Shown here piece by piece: positions 50,445 through 61,116 of a stretch of 64,000 nt of DNA. Position 1 is the first letter of the stretch. The number at the start of each line of letters is the position of its first letter. A program made the translations under genes and the position numbers. The notes beneath the pieces were generated by a model. It saw only the letters and a program-made list of their open reading frames with translations. It was not told the origin of the DNA and did not search any database. The stretch spans positions 4,428,501-4,492,500 of the forward strand of contig NZ_CP123990.1 of assembly GCF_029919115.1 (NCBI RefSeq), written 5' to 3'. The stretch comes from Variovorax paradoxus. GTDB taxonomy: Bacteria > Pseudomonadota > Gammaproteobacteria > Burkholderiales > Burkholderiaceae_C.

Positions 50445-50799
50445 CGTTTGTGTTCCAGGGTCGGGCGGAGGGCCGCCGGGTTGGGCATTGGGAGTACACG
50501 GCAAGCCGGGTGCCTGGTGCGTGCGGAGGGCTTCGAGTGCATGCGGGTTGCCTCAGCGTCACGGGGCGCCGCTTATCACGGCAAGAGAAACTCACTGCAT
50601 GCCGAGGATTTATCGACGACCCAGAATATCAACAAACACGAGCCGCCTGCTTCATCTCCCCGTTCTCGCAAGGGCCACGAAGGCCACATGTACGCAAACA
50701 CTTGCACATGCTTTCAATTCGAAGGAACGAAGACGTGAATCTTTTCCTTGCTACCCACCTCGCCCGGTACGCATTCAATACGACGAAGGGCCCCCGCAG
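50445..50799. other. Intergenic region upstream of mscS
   Basis: 355 bases. It holds the promoters of the divergent methyltransferase and mscS genes and, at its right end, a 22-codon frame listed separately. I find no repeat or stable hairpin in it. Confidence 0.4.
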
Positions 50800-50803
50800 A
50801 TGA
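50735..50803 (+). CDS. Possible 22-residue leader peptide coupled to mscS
   Basis: GTG-started frame MNLFLATHLARYAFNTTKGP plus two Arg, with AAGGA eight bases upstream. Its TGA stop overlaps the mscS ATG (ATGA), so ribosomes finishing the peptide could restart on mscS. Not recognised as a known peptide, and short frames arise by chance. Confidence 0.3.
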   Translation: MNLFLATHLARYAFNTTKGPRR

Positions 50804-51945
50804 ACGAGAGATTCGAGGCGCTCGCCGACACAACCTTGCTGGGCCTGCCGGCGCGCGACGTGGCGCTGGCAATTGCAGCCGCTCTTGCGGCCTATCTCGC
50901 CATGCGGCTGGTGCTGCGCTATGTGATCGGCCGCACGCGCCAGCTTGCACAGCGCACGAGCAATCATGTCGACGACATGGTGGTCGACGTGCTTGGCAGT
51001 ACCAACCGCGTGTTCCTGCTGCTTGCCGCATTGCTCGTCGGCGTGGGCATGCTCGACCTGTCCGAACGCTGGAACCAGCGCGTCGAGCAACTGTGGTTCA
51101 TTGCGCTTGCGTTGCAAATCGGACTCTGGTTCACCAAGGCCATCAGCCTTGGGCTCCGCCGCTACGAGGAGCGCCATAGCTCGTCCGGCATGACGCAGGT
51201 CAGTGCGTCGGCGGTGCTCCTGTCGTGGTCGCTTCGCACATTGCTTTGGGCCGTGGTGCTCCTGGCGGTGTTGTCCAACCTGGGCGTCAATATCACTGCG
51301 TTCGTGGCCAGCCTCGGCGTCGGCGGCATTGCCATCGCCCTGGCGGTGCAGAACATTCTTGGCGACCTGTTCGCATCGCTTTCGATTGCAGTCGACAAAC
51401 CCTTCGAAGTGGGCGACGCCATCGGCATTGGCGACCTGTCTGGCACGGTGCAGCATATCGGCCTGAAGACCACGCGCTTGCGCAGCCTCACCGGCGAGCA
51501 GATCGTCATCAGCAACACCGACCTGCTCAAGCAGGTGGTGAAGAACTATCGCCGCATGGACGAGCGCCGCATTGCGTTCAAGTTTGGCATGAGCTACCGC
51601 AGCGACCCGGAAAAGCTGGAGGCTGTTCCCGGCATCGTGAAGCGGCTGATCGAGTCGCGGCCCAAGCTGCGGTTGGATCGCGTGCACTTCCAGGCCTTCG
51701 GCGAAAGCTCGCTCGATTTCGAAGTGGTCTACTTTGTGACGACGCCGGACTATGGCCTCTACATGGACGAGCAGCAGCGCCTCAACCTGCAGATGATGCG
51801 GGAGTTCGACGCCCTGGGACTGGAGTTCGCACTACCGGCGCGCAGCGTGTACGTCACGTCCGACGGCGGCAATTCCGCTGAGGCCGGGCAACGGGGTCCC
51901 CGCATCGACGATGCTCCTCAAGCCCCGCGCGCCGCCAAGCACTAG
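50800..51945 (+). CDS. MscS-type mechanosensitive channel
   Basis: 381 residues. Several N-terminal membrane helices (about residues 20-40, 65-85, 95-115, 135-160) end in the pore-lining helix with the Gly/Ala pattern ITAFVASLGVGGIAIALAVQNILGDLF. The beta domain follows (KPFEVGDAIGIGDLSGTVQHIGLKTTRL, then GEQIVISNTDLLKQVVKNY). Such channels release solutes when turgor rises. The first part is longer than in E. coli MscS (286 residues), giving extra membrane segments. The start at 50800 overlaps a small upstream frame. Confidence 0.9.
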   Translation: MNERFEALADTTLLGLPARDVALAIAAALAAYLAMRLVLRYVIGRTRQLAQRTSNHVDDMVVDVLGSTNRVFLLLAALLVGVGMLDLSERWNQRVEQLWFIALALQIGLWFTKAISLGLRRYEERHSSSGMTQVSASAVLLSWSLRTLLWAVVLLAVLSNLGVNITAFVASLGVGGIAIALAVQNILGDLFASLSIAVDKPFEVGDAIGIGDLSGTVQHIGLKTTRLRSLTGEQIVISNTDLLKQVVKNYRRMDERRIAFKFGMSYRSDPEKLEAVPGIVKRLIESRPKLRLDRVHFQAFGESSLDFEVVYFVTTPDYGLYMDEQQRLNLQMMREFDALGLEFALPARSVYVTSDGGNSAEAGQRGPRIDDAPQAPRAAKH

Positions 51946-51954
51946 AGCCTGTGG

Positions 51955-53358
51955 CTACGGGCCGTCTTCCGATGCGCCGGGAGCCTCACCAAGCTGACGG
52001 GCCGCGCAAGCCAGCAGATCGGCCGGGTGCAGCATTGCGGCGCGCGCCTTTCGGGCGGTGTCGTACTGATACAGCGCCGCGCGCAGCCTCGGCTCTGTCA
52101 TGAGCGCTTGCCACACAGCAGCCAGAGAGTCGGGCGGTGGCGCCTGAGCGCCCGCAAGAAGCCGGTGCGCAAATTCGAGGCTCGCGGGCTCGGCCATCAG
52201 CACGGCCTTGCTTGCCGCACTCAACATGGGCGGGCGCGCTTCAGGGGCTGCCGAGCAGCAATAGATCACGTGCGGCGGCAATGAATCGCCATCGGGCAAG
52301 AGCCTTCGCAGCGATGCGCCATGAATGCGCGCGGGGCCGTCCGCGGATGCAAAGGCATAGGTCTCTTCGGCGCTTGCCTCGGCCAGCCGGCGCAAGCCGC
52401 GCAGCAGACGCGAGAAGTCGGCCGTTGCAGCAGCGGGAGAAGCCTTGATCTCCGCGAGAAGAACAAGCTCGGCGGCCTCGCCCGCAGGGCCGCAAACAAT
52501 GGCTGCGTCCCATTCTTCTTTCGCCTTGTTCGCTTCGCCCGGAAAAGCAGGCGGGTTCCGAAGGCTGCGCACCACGCGATAGCTGGCCCTGCCCTTGTTG
52601 TGCCGGTTCAGCAGATCCGCGATCTTGGCGAGCGCACGGGTGCTTGTTTCTTCGGCCGCTTCGCCCCGGCGCGCCGACGCACGACCCTTCAGGAGAGCAG
52701 CGTCGCTGCCGGCCGCCGGGCCCTGCCTTTCACCAAGCGCCTGGTACCGCTGCACGGCCTCCAGGTGCAGCAACTCGTTGCCGCGCGCCAAGCGGTCGAG
52801 CGAAGGGTTGGACAGAATTGCTCGCAGCGCCGGTTGAAAACTTTTCAGTTCAAGGAGTTTCCGGTCGAGCAAATTCGCGATGGCCGGCGCGAGCTCTTCC
52901 CACAAGTCCCCTGCCGCCAGGTCGTGCAGCTGCGCCAGCGCATCGCGCACCTCGCCCCCCGGCATGCGGCGCAACTTGCCCGGATGGGCAATGGCATTTA
53001 TCGCGGCCCTGACCGCGCGCTGATCGGCTTCGCGCTGCCGCCACAGCTGTGCGTGCTCGTTGACCGCCGCATCCTGCGCCTGCATCACCAGCGCCTGGAA
53101 GGCCGGGTCCCCGCCTTCGGGCACCAGGGCCTTCTGGATCAGGCGTGCCAGCGCTTGGGTAAACAACAACCGCACCTCAACCGGCGGCGGCATACCGCGC
53201 TCTTCACTCGAGATGCGGGCGGCCTCGATTGCAAAGGCCAGCGCCGCATCGGTGCCGCTTGCCGTCGCCGCTTCGGCATCGGCGGGCAAAGGCGGCATGC
53301 GGTACCTGCGCGGTGCGTTGCGCAGGGTGGTCAGAAGAAGGGTATCGGGGTACTGCAA
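51955..53358 (-). CDS. Hypothetical protein with PD-(D/E)XK-like core
   Basis: 467 residues from a TTG start (MQYPDTLLLTTLRNAPRRYR); an ATG at 53298 is the alternative. Most of it is helical and Ala/Leu-rich without membrane segments. Near residues 290-325, EWDAAIVCGPAGEAAELVLLAEIKAS has the spacing of a PD-(D/E)XK nuclease core (acid in a strand, then Glu-x-Lys in the next). A possible SNPSLDRLARG linker precedes it. I recognise no family name. It is convergent with mscS (nine-base gap) and divergent from the zinc-finger gene. Confidence 0.6.
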   Translation of the reverse strand: MQYPDTLLLTTLRNAPRRYRMPPLPADAEAATASGTDAALAFAIEAARISSEERGMPPPVEVRLLFTQALARLIQKALVPEGGDPAFQALVMQAQDAAVNEHAQLWRQREADQRAVRAAINAIAHPGKLRRMPGGEVRDALAQLHDLAAGDLWEELAPAIANLLDRKLLELKSFQPALRAILSNPSLDRLARGNELLHLEAVQRYQALGERQGPAAGSDAALLKGRASARRGEAAEETSTRALAKIADLLNRHNKGRASYRVVRSLRNPPAFPGEANKAKEEWDAAIVCGPAGEAAELVLLAEIKASPAAATADFSRLLRGLRRLAEASAEETYAFASADGPARIHGASLRRLLPDGDSLPPHVIYCCSAAPEARPPMLSAASKAVLMAEPASLEFAHRLLAGAQAPPPDSLAAVWQALMTEPRLRAALYQYDTARKARAAMLHPADLLACAARQLGEAPGASEDGP

Positions 53359-53434
53359 TTCAGTCCAGGTTGAAGCGCGTCAAGGTGGAGCATCGCACGC
53401 CAGGCCCAGGCATGCGGATTGCCATGGTTCCGGC

Positions 53435-53824
53435 ATGATGAAGAACACAGAACAGTGGCACCGCAAGCTCGATGAGCGGGCGGCCGAACTCGAGTCGGAG
53501 CTGAGGACCGCCAAGGCCGATGAAGCCGAGGCGCCCACCCGAACGCCGCACGTGCAAGTGCCGGACACGGTCGATGCCGCCGAAGAGCGGCTGCGCGGCG
53601 CGCTGCGAAATGCGGAAATGGACCGTGACGTTTCCGAGCTGCGGGACATCGAGGCTGCGCGGGAGCGCCTGCGCACCGGTGAATTCGGAACCTGTGTGGA
53701 TTGCGGGACGGAGATTCCGGTGGAAAGGCTCGACGCACTGCCCGCATCCGCCCGCTGCGTCGAATGCCAGCAACTGTACGAGCGCACGCACCCGATCGAG
53801 ATCCGCCTGCCACCGGCGCTTTGA
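53435..53824 (+). CDS. DksA/TraR-family C4 zinc-finger protein
   Basis: 129 residues. A coiled-coil N-terminal half rich in Glu/Arg/Ala (EQWHRKLDERAAELESELRT) leads to the zinc finger CVDCGTEIPVERLDALPASARCVECQ with the C-x2-C-x17-C-x2-C spacing. The acidic tip motif DxxDxA of true DksA is not obvious (AEMDRDVSEL stands there), so it may bind RNA polymerase differently. Two adjacent ATG codons (53435, 53438) are possible starts. Confidence 0.85.
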   Translation: MMKNTEQWHRKLDERAAELESELRTAKADEAEAPTRTPHVQVPDTVDAAEERLRGALRNAEMDRDVSELRDIEAARERLRTGEFGTCVDCGTEIPVERLDALPASARCVECQQLYERTHPIEIRLPPAL

Positions 53825-53851
53825 ACCGAAGGCTGCGCCGCCACCGCCCGC

Positions 53852-54220
53852 TCAATGGAGGCAAGGCGAAAGCACCCAGGCTGCAAACCATTGCGATGCC
53901 ACCACGAGCGTGAAGAGCGCACCCACCCCGGTTGCCGCAGCGGCCATGAAGCGCCGCCGCGCGGCAGGCACTGCGGCGTCGCTGTCCAGGCTGTGCTCAC
54001 TGCGAGGCATTGAGCCAAGGCGATGCCATTCGTGCGCCGACAGCAGCGTCGGCACAAGGCAGCCCAACAATGCCGCCACGCTCAGTGCGTGCAACAGCAA
54101 CACGTTCTGCAGGTCGCATGCGCCGGGAACGGCGGCATACGCCAGCGTCTGGTAGAGCAGCGCAAAGGCGGGAACCACCAACAGCGCAAGCCATGTCTTG
54201 GAGCCCCTGAAAATTGCCAT
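53852..54220 (-). CDS. Small membrane protein following the caa3 oxidase genes
   Basis: 122 residues with three hydrophobic segments (about 9-29, 40-60, 92-116). No family recognised. It starts nine bases after the coxC stop with a TGAGG site overlapping that stop, so it is the last gene of the oxidase operon. A position like this is often held by a small subunit IV-like or assembly protein; this is inference from place and size only. Confidence 0.6.
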   Translation of the reverse strand: MAIFRGSKTWLALLVVPAFALLYQTLAYAAVPGACDLQNVLLLHALSVAALLGCLVPTLLSAHEWHRLGSMPRSEHSLDSDAAVPAARRRFMAAAATGVGALFTLVVASQWFAAWVLSPCLH

Positions 54221-54229
54221 GGACAGGCC

Positions 54230-54825
54230 TCATTGAAGGCGTGGCACACCATAGACGACCGCATAGATCGGAAGCCAGGAAAACACCACGAAGTACCAGT
54301 ACAGCGCGTTCTCGCTCACGTCTGCAAACCGCTGGCCTTCCATCGGACCGGTGAAGAGCAGCACCCCCAGCACCGCGGTGTCGTAGGTGTCTGTGAGCAG
54401 GTGAACCGTGTGCAGGCCAAGCAGCATCCACACGATGGAACCGTAGGCATTGCTGTCCCAGCGGGTATGCAGGGCGCCAAACTCGAAGCCGCGCACCACC
54501 AGGAAGGCCACCGAGAACGCAAGGCCTGTCATCAGCCAACGGCGTGTCCGCAACAGGTCGCACGCTTCGGCTGCCCGCTTGGCCTTGTGGTTCGGCCAGG
54601 TGCTGGCCAGCAGGATGAGCGTATTGACGGTGCCCCACAGCAGCTGCGGCGGGGGCGCTCCAATCGGCCATGCGTCGGACTGGCTGCGCAGGTACAGGTA
54701 AGAGCCGATGGCAAGCGCGAAGAGGGTTCCCTCGATCGCGATCAGCCCGAAGGTTCCCCACCACATCAGGCTGCGGTGGCCGAAGGCATAGCTCGGCAGG
54801 CCCGAGACGTCGAGTTCGCGCCGGG

Positions 54826-54835
<10 letters not shown>
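54230..54835 (-). CDS. Cytochrome c oxidase subunit III
   Basis: 201 residues, the five-helix short form of subunit III. Helices begin at WWGTFGLIAIEGTLFALAIGSYLYL, LLWGTVNTLILLAST, WLMTGLAFSVAFLVVRGFEFGAL and IVWMLLGLHTVHLLTDTYDTAVL; the Glu in EGTLF and the ENALYWYFVVFSW ending match subunit III. It starts at 54835 or six bases later at 54829, the latter overlapping the subunit I stop (ATGA). It supports the catalytic subunit in the inner membrane. Confidence 0.9.
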
Positions 54836-56814
<1,979 letters not shown>

Positions 56815-56824
56815 GTGGTGCAAC

Positions 56825-57793
56825 TCAACGCAGGGTTTGCAAATAGCCGACCAGCGCGTCCATTTCTTCGGGCGCGAGCTTGGTGGCCGGCATGTAGGTG
56901 CCGGGTTTCGTCTGCTGCGGGTCGGCGATCCAGCGCTTCAGGTCTTCGGGGGTGTTGGGTAGCGCACCCGCTGCCAGGGTGCCGCGGCTGGCCACGTGGG
57001 TCAGGTTGGGGCCGCGCACGGCCTGGGCCGCGGTGCCATCGATGGCGTGGCACATGGCGCAGCTCGAGCGCATGAATATCTCGCGGCCGCGCACCGGCTG
57101 CTCGCTCGTGGGCTCGCTTGCCGTGCGGCGCTGTGCGGCCGCCCATGCTGCGTAGCGCTCCGGCGGATCGGCCACCACGAAGAAGGCCATCAGCGCGTGC
57201 TGCGATCCGCAGAACTCCGCGCATTGCCCGCGATAGATGCCGTCGCGGTCGGCGCGAAAGTGCATGGTGGCGGTGCGGCCCGGAAGCAGGTCCTTCTTGC
57301 CTGCAAGGCTCGGCAGCCAGAAGCTGTGAATCACGTCGTCTGCCTTGAGCGTCACGATCACGGGGCGGCCCGTCGGCACGTGGATTTCGTTGGCGGTCAC
57401 AAAGCTGTCGGCCACGTTGGGCTCCACGTAGCGCACTTCCCACCACCATTGATGGGCCGTCACATCGAGCCGCAGCGCACCTTCGGTGGAAAGCCTTGCA
57501 AGCGCGCGGTCGGTGAAGATGCTGGCCGCAATGAGTGCGAGCAGCAGCAATGTGGAGGCGGCCACGGCGGCAATCACGCTGCGCCGCTTGCCGGGCTCGG
57601 GCCGCATCAGTGCGGACAGGTCTGGCGAGCTCTGTGCATTGGCGCGCGGCGCACGCAGCAGCGCAAGAAGCAAGGCCGCCAGCACGGCCGCGAAGACCAC
57701 CGTGCACACTGCCAGTGTCAGCAGCCACAGCTCGCGCACATGCGCGGCCTGCGGGCCGAAGGGGGCGAGCACGTCGTGCAGCGCTTGCATCAT
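56825..57793 (-). CDS. caa3-type cytochrome c oxidase subunit II fused to cytochrome c
   Basis: 322 residues. Two membrane helices (about 20-47 and 71-92) anchor a periplasmic copper-A domain, where the ligands stand in GQCAEFCGSQHALM (Cys, Glu, Cys, His, Met). A C-terminal cytochrome c follows with heme motif CAMCH and axial Met in GTYMPATKL. This fusion defines the caa3 class, which takes electrons directly through its own heme. It starts in overlap with the cytochrome c gene stop (ATGA) and ends just before subunit I. Confidence 0.93.
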   Translation of the reverse strand: MMQALHDVLAPFGPQAAHVRELWLLTLAVCTVVFAAVLAALLLALLRAPRANAQSSPDLSALMRPEPGKRRSVIAAVAASTLLLLALIAASIFTDRALARLSTEGALRLDVTAHQWWWEVRYVEPNVADSFVTANEIHVPTGRPVIVTLKADDVIHSFWLPSLAGKKDLLPGRTATMHFRADRDGIYRGQCAEFCGSQHALMAFFVVADPPERYAAWAAAQRRTASEPTSEQPVRGREIFMRSSCAMCHAIDGTAAQAVRGPNLTHVASRGTLAAGALPNTPEDLKRWIADPQQTKPGTYMPATKLAPEEMDALVGYLQTLR

Positions 57794-58359
57794 TTGGCTC
57801 CCGGCCGGGCGGGTTCGCGGTCGCGCGCCGCTTCCGGCTCGTTGGCTTGCAGGCTGTCGGCGCGGCCCGGCGCAACGTCCTTTCGCAACTGCCCGCTCAT
57901 GGAGCGCACATACGCGGTGAGCTGCCACACCTGGTCTTCGCTCAGGTGCCCGCCGAAAGAAGGCATGCCATTGGGCCGCCCCTGCATGATGGTGCTGAAG
58001 ATCTGCGCCGGCTCGCTGCCATAGCGCCACTGATCGTCCATGAGTGCAGGCCCCATGCCGCCGCCACCCTGCGCGTGGCAGCCGCCGCAGTTGTACCAGC
58101 GGTACAGCCGCTTGCCCTGTGCCACGTTGTAGGCGTTGCCTTCGTAGCCTTCGCCGTTGCCTGCCGGCATGCGCACCGGATCGTCGCGCGTTTCGGCGGG
58201 TTGCAGGGTGCTGGTTCTCGGTGTCTCCGGGCGCGGACTCGAGCGGTTGTCGGGCGGGGTTTGAAAGCGGCGCATCTCGCGCTCGCAGGCACACAGCGCC
58301 AGCGCCGCAAAGAGCGCGAGCGCCGCGATGCGCAAGGCCGATCCAGCCGTTGCCATCAT
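57790..58359 (-). CDS. Periplasmic cytochrome c lipoprotein (XoxG-like position)
   Basis: 189 residues. The signal ends in a lipobox LALCAC with Cys near residue 22, so it is probably anchored in a membrane. The heme motif is NCGGCH near residue 93, and the axial Met is in GRPNGMPSFGGHLSEDQVWQLTAYVRSM. It stands between the binding protein and oxidase subunit II, where the natural electron acceptor of a PQQ dehydrogenase (cytochrome cL or XoxG) is expected. Both ends overlap their neighbours by ATGA, so all are translated together. Confidence 0.88.
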   Translation of the reverse strand: MMATAGSALRIAALALFAALALCACEREMRRFQTPPDNRSSPRPETPRTSTLQPAETRDDPVRMPAGNGEGYEGNAYNVAQGKRLYRWYNCGGCHAQGGGGMGPALMDDQWRYGSEPAQIFSTIMQGRPNGMPSFGGHLSEDQVWQLTAYVRSMSGQLRKDVAPGRADSLQANEPEAARDREPARPGAK

Positions 58360-59216
58360 GGCTTCTCCACACTGGCAAGCGGCAGGCGCGGCACCGCATA
58401 GGCATCCAGGATGCTGCCGATGTCGGCAGCACGCCGTGCCAGAAAATCGTCGAGGCGCGCTTTCATGGCGCGGTCGCCCTTGCGCACGCCCATTGCAATC
58501 GAAAAGCTGAAGGGCAGGTCCGGGTCGGCCGGTGCGGCTGCCTGCGTGATATGCAGCGCAGGCACTGCGCGGGCTGCAAAGTAGCCTGCCTGCGGCCCCC
58601 AGACCACCGCGGCGTCGAGTTCGCCGCGAGCCACGGCGTCCACCATGCGCTGGGCAGGCGGCCCGTCGCCGAACACGGTAAAGCCGACCACGTTGCGCAC
58701 CGCCTCGTGCCGCGCGAGCACATGTCCGGGCGGTGTGGCGGCCAGGTCGTTGCCGACCAGCTTCACGCCGATGCGCAGCGATGGCAGGCGGGCGTCGTCG
58801 AAGGAACGCAGGGCACCGCTTCTTGCCGCGCCGGTTTCGTTCTGGACGAACACATAGCTCGAGCGGTAGTAGGCCTTGGTGGTCAGCACGCGTTCGTCGC
58901 CCGCGGGCACGCCGATGATCAAGTCGCAACCGTCGGCGCCGAGGGTCTTGCGCACGAAGCCGCGCCGGTCGGGCAGCCACTGGTAATGCAGCGGCAACTG
59001 CAGGTCGTCGGCCAGGAGGCGCGCAATCCGGTTTTCGAATCCGCTCTGGTCCTCGCGCGAGTAGGGCAGGTTGTCGGGCTCGGCGCAAACGCGCAGCGCC
59101 GCCGGCTGCACGGCGCCGGCCTTCTCTTGCGCGCGGGCAAGAGGCATTGCGCCGAGCAGCATGAGCAGGGCCGTGAATGCGGCGCGAGAGAAATCAATCG
59201 GGCAGCTTGAAGACAT
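58356..59216 (-). CDS. Quinoprotein dehydrogenase-associated periplasmic binding protein (XoxJ/MxaJ-like)
   Basis: 286 residues with a signal peptide (hydrophobic core FTALLMLLGAMPLARA, cut near residue 29). The body is a type 2 periplasmic binding fold: ALRVCAEPDNLPYSREDQSGFENRIARLLADDLQLPLHYQWL, then CDLIIGVPAGDERVLTTKAYYRSSYVF. This group is found next to PQQ methanol dehydrogenases (MxaJ, XoxJ), where it helps to mature or load the enzyme. The gene overlaps the dehydrogenase stop by 23 bases. No ABC transporter partner is nearby, which supports the accessory role. Confidence 0.88.
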   Translation of the reverse strand: MSSSCPIDFSRAAFTALLMLLGAMPLARAQEKAGAVQPAALRVCAEPDNLPYSREDQSGFENRIARLLADDLQLPLHYQWLPDRRGFVRKTLGADGCDLIIGVPAGDERVLTTKAYYRSSYVFVQNETGAARSGALRSFDDARLPSLRIGVKLVGNDLAATPPGHVLARHEAVRNVVGFTVFGDGPPAQRMVDAVARGELDAAVVWGPQAGYFAARAVPALHITQAAAPADPDLPFSFSIAMGVRKGDRAMKARLDDFLARRAADIGSILDAYAVPRLPLASVEKP

Positions 59217-61008
59217 ACAGCTTGCCGCCTTTGCGCGTTGCCGCGGACAGGTCTTTCATTGCGTTGGCAAAGCCCAGTGCCGCTGTGCCGTCGCGTGCGT
59301 CCAGGTCGCCCGCCACCACGGCGCCGGCCCAGCCGCCAACGCCCGACAACACGGCCACGTATTGCTTGCCGTCGGGTCCGCGGTAGGACACGGGTTGCCC
59401 GATGATTCCGGACTCGGTCTTGTACTGCCACAGCAGGGCGCCGGTTCGCGCATCGAGTGCCTTGAACCAGCCGTCCATCGTGCCGTAGAACACCACGTCG
59501 CCCGCGGTCGCGAGTGCGCCGCTCCAGACCGGGAAGTTTTCGTCCTTCGACCATGCAGCCTTGCCGGCAACCGGGTCCCACGCGGTGAACCGGCCGCGAT
59601 GGCCGCCGGGCCCGGAGTACATGCGCGTCTCGGCGCCCACGTAGGGTGTGCCCGCGATATAGCTCACCTGGTAGGGCTGGCTGTCCTGGCACAGGTTCTG
59701 GTGCGGGATGTAGACGAGCCGCGTGCGCGGCGACCAGGCCGAAGGCTGCCAGTCCTTGGCGCCGGGCGAGGCAGGGCAGATCCCGCGCACGATCCGGCCC
59801 ACCTTCGGCTCCTTGGCGGGGTCGTAGCGCAGGCGCCCCGTCTTCAGGTCCACGCCGAAAGAGGTGGTCACCTCCACGAAAGGCTGGGCGGACAGCACCT
59901 CGCCGCTGGTGCGGTCCATCAGGTACACGTGGCCGTTGCGATCGGGGTGGACCAGCACCTTGCGCGGCTTGCCGCCTATCTCCGCATCCATCAGGATGTT
60001 TTCGTTCACGCCGTCGTAGTCGTGCAGGTCGTGCGGGCTGAACTGGTAGAACCAGACCGCCTCGCCGGTGTCGGGCCGGCGTGCGAAGAGCCCTGCGGTC
60101 CAGCGGTTGTCGCCGGGTCGCTGCTCGGGGTTCCACGGGCCCGGATTGCCGGTGCCGTAGTAGATGAGGTCCAGCTCGGGGTCGTACGAGATCCAGCCCC
60201 ACGCATTGCCGCCGCCGATCTTCCAGGCCTCGGGCGGCCACGAGCTCACGCCCAGGTCCTTGCCACGGTCTTGCGCATAGAAGGGCTTGAACTGCGCGCC
60301 TATCAGCACGTCGCGGTCCGGCCCCGTGCTCCACGCGCGCCACACGGTCTTGCCGGTGGCCGCATCCAGGGCGACGAGCCAGCCCCGCACGCCGAATTCG
60401 CCGCCGCTGTTGCCCACCAGCACCTTGCCCTTGACCACCAGCGGCGCCATCGTCATGGTTTCGCCAAGGCGGATGTCGCCGAGCTTCACGCGCCACAGTT
60501 CGGCGCCGCTCGCCGCATCGACTGCAATCGTCTGGTTGTCGAGCGTGTTGAAGAACACGCGCCCGTCGGCATAGGCTGCGCCGCGGTTCACCTGGTCGCA
60601 GCACGCAACGCCTTGCGAGCCTGCGTCGGGCCGGGGCTCGAACTTCCACTTGAGCGGCGCGCCCGGCTTGGCGAGGTCGAGCGCAAACAGCACGTTGGGG
60701 TAGGGGCCGACGATGTACATGGTGCCGCCCACCACCAGCGGCGCTGCTTCATGTCCGCGCACCACGCCGGTGGAGAAGGTGAACGCCGGCTGCAGCCTGG
60801 CAACGTTGGCGCTCGTGATTTCTGCGAGTGGGCCGAAGCGCGTGCTCGCGTGGTCTCGCGCAGGCATCGTCCATTCGCCCTCGCCGGGTGGCGGCGCATC
60901 CGCCGGAGCGGCGGGCTGTGCAAGCGCGAACGCGCCCGGCAAAAGGCTGCCTGCCAAGAGGCTTGCCCATCGCACGCTTCGCTTCTGTGTGTGGTTATGG
61001 CTTCGCAT
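59194..61008 (-). CDS. PQQ-dependent alcohol dehydrogenase with lanthanide-type Asp pair
   Basis: 604 residues from ATG 61008 (an ATG 18 bases earlier is also in frame). A signal peptide (VRWASLLAGSLLPGAFALAQ) points to the periplasm. Metal-site residues fall at Glu204 (SGGEFG), Asn288 (GTGNPGPWN) and Asp330 with Asp332 (HDYDGVNEN); the extra Asp two residues after the catalytic Asp is the mark of lanthanide-dependent enzymes, and the Glu-to-Asn spacing of 84 equals that of XoxF. The vicinal Cys136-Cys137 disulfide and W-docking repeats are present. It oxidises an alcohol, possibly methanol or another short alcohol, to an aldehyde. Confidence 0.93.
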   Translation of the reverse strand: MRSHNHTQKRSVRWASLLAGSLLPGAFALAQPAAPADAPPPGEGEWTMPARDHASTRFGPLAEITSANVARLQPAFTFSTGVVRGHEAAPLVVGGTMYIVGPYPNVLFALDLAKPGAPLKWKFEPRPDAGSQGVACCDQVNRGAAYADGRVFFNTLDNQTIAVDAASGAELWRVKLGDIRLGETMTMAPLVVKGKVLVGNSGGEFGVRGWLVALDAATGKTVWRAWSTGPDRDVLIGAQFKPFYAQDRGKDLGVSSWPPEAWKIGGGNAWGWISYDPELDLIYYGTGNPGPWNPEQRPGDNRWTAGLFARRPDTGEAVWFYQFSPHDLHDYDGVNENILMDAEIGGKPRKVLVHPDRNGHVYLMDRTSGEVLSAQPFVEVTTSFGVDLKTGRLRYDPAKEPKVGRIVRGICPASPGAKDWQPSAWSPRTRLVYIPHQNLCQDSQPYQVSYIAGTPYVGAETRMYSGPGGHRGRFTAWDPVAGKAAWSKDENFPVWSGALATAGDVVFYGTMDGWFKALDARTGALLWQYKTESGIIGQPVSYRGPDGKQYVAVLSGVGGWAGAVVAGDLDARDGTAALGFANAMKDLSAATRKGGKLYVFKLPD

Positions 61009-61116
61009 CGATTGCCGGTCCGACATGGGGGCCCCAGCAACATAGCAAGGCAAGGCCCGCAGGCTGTAGGGCGGCAAGCCGACAGGCTATCGGCAGCTAT
61101 TGATGAGCGGGACGCG

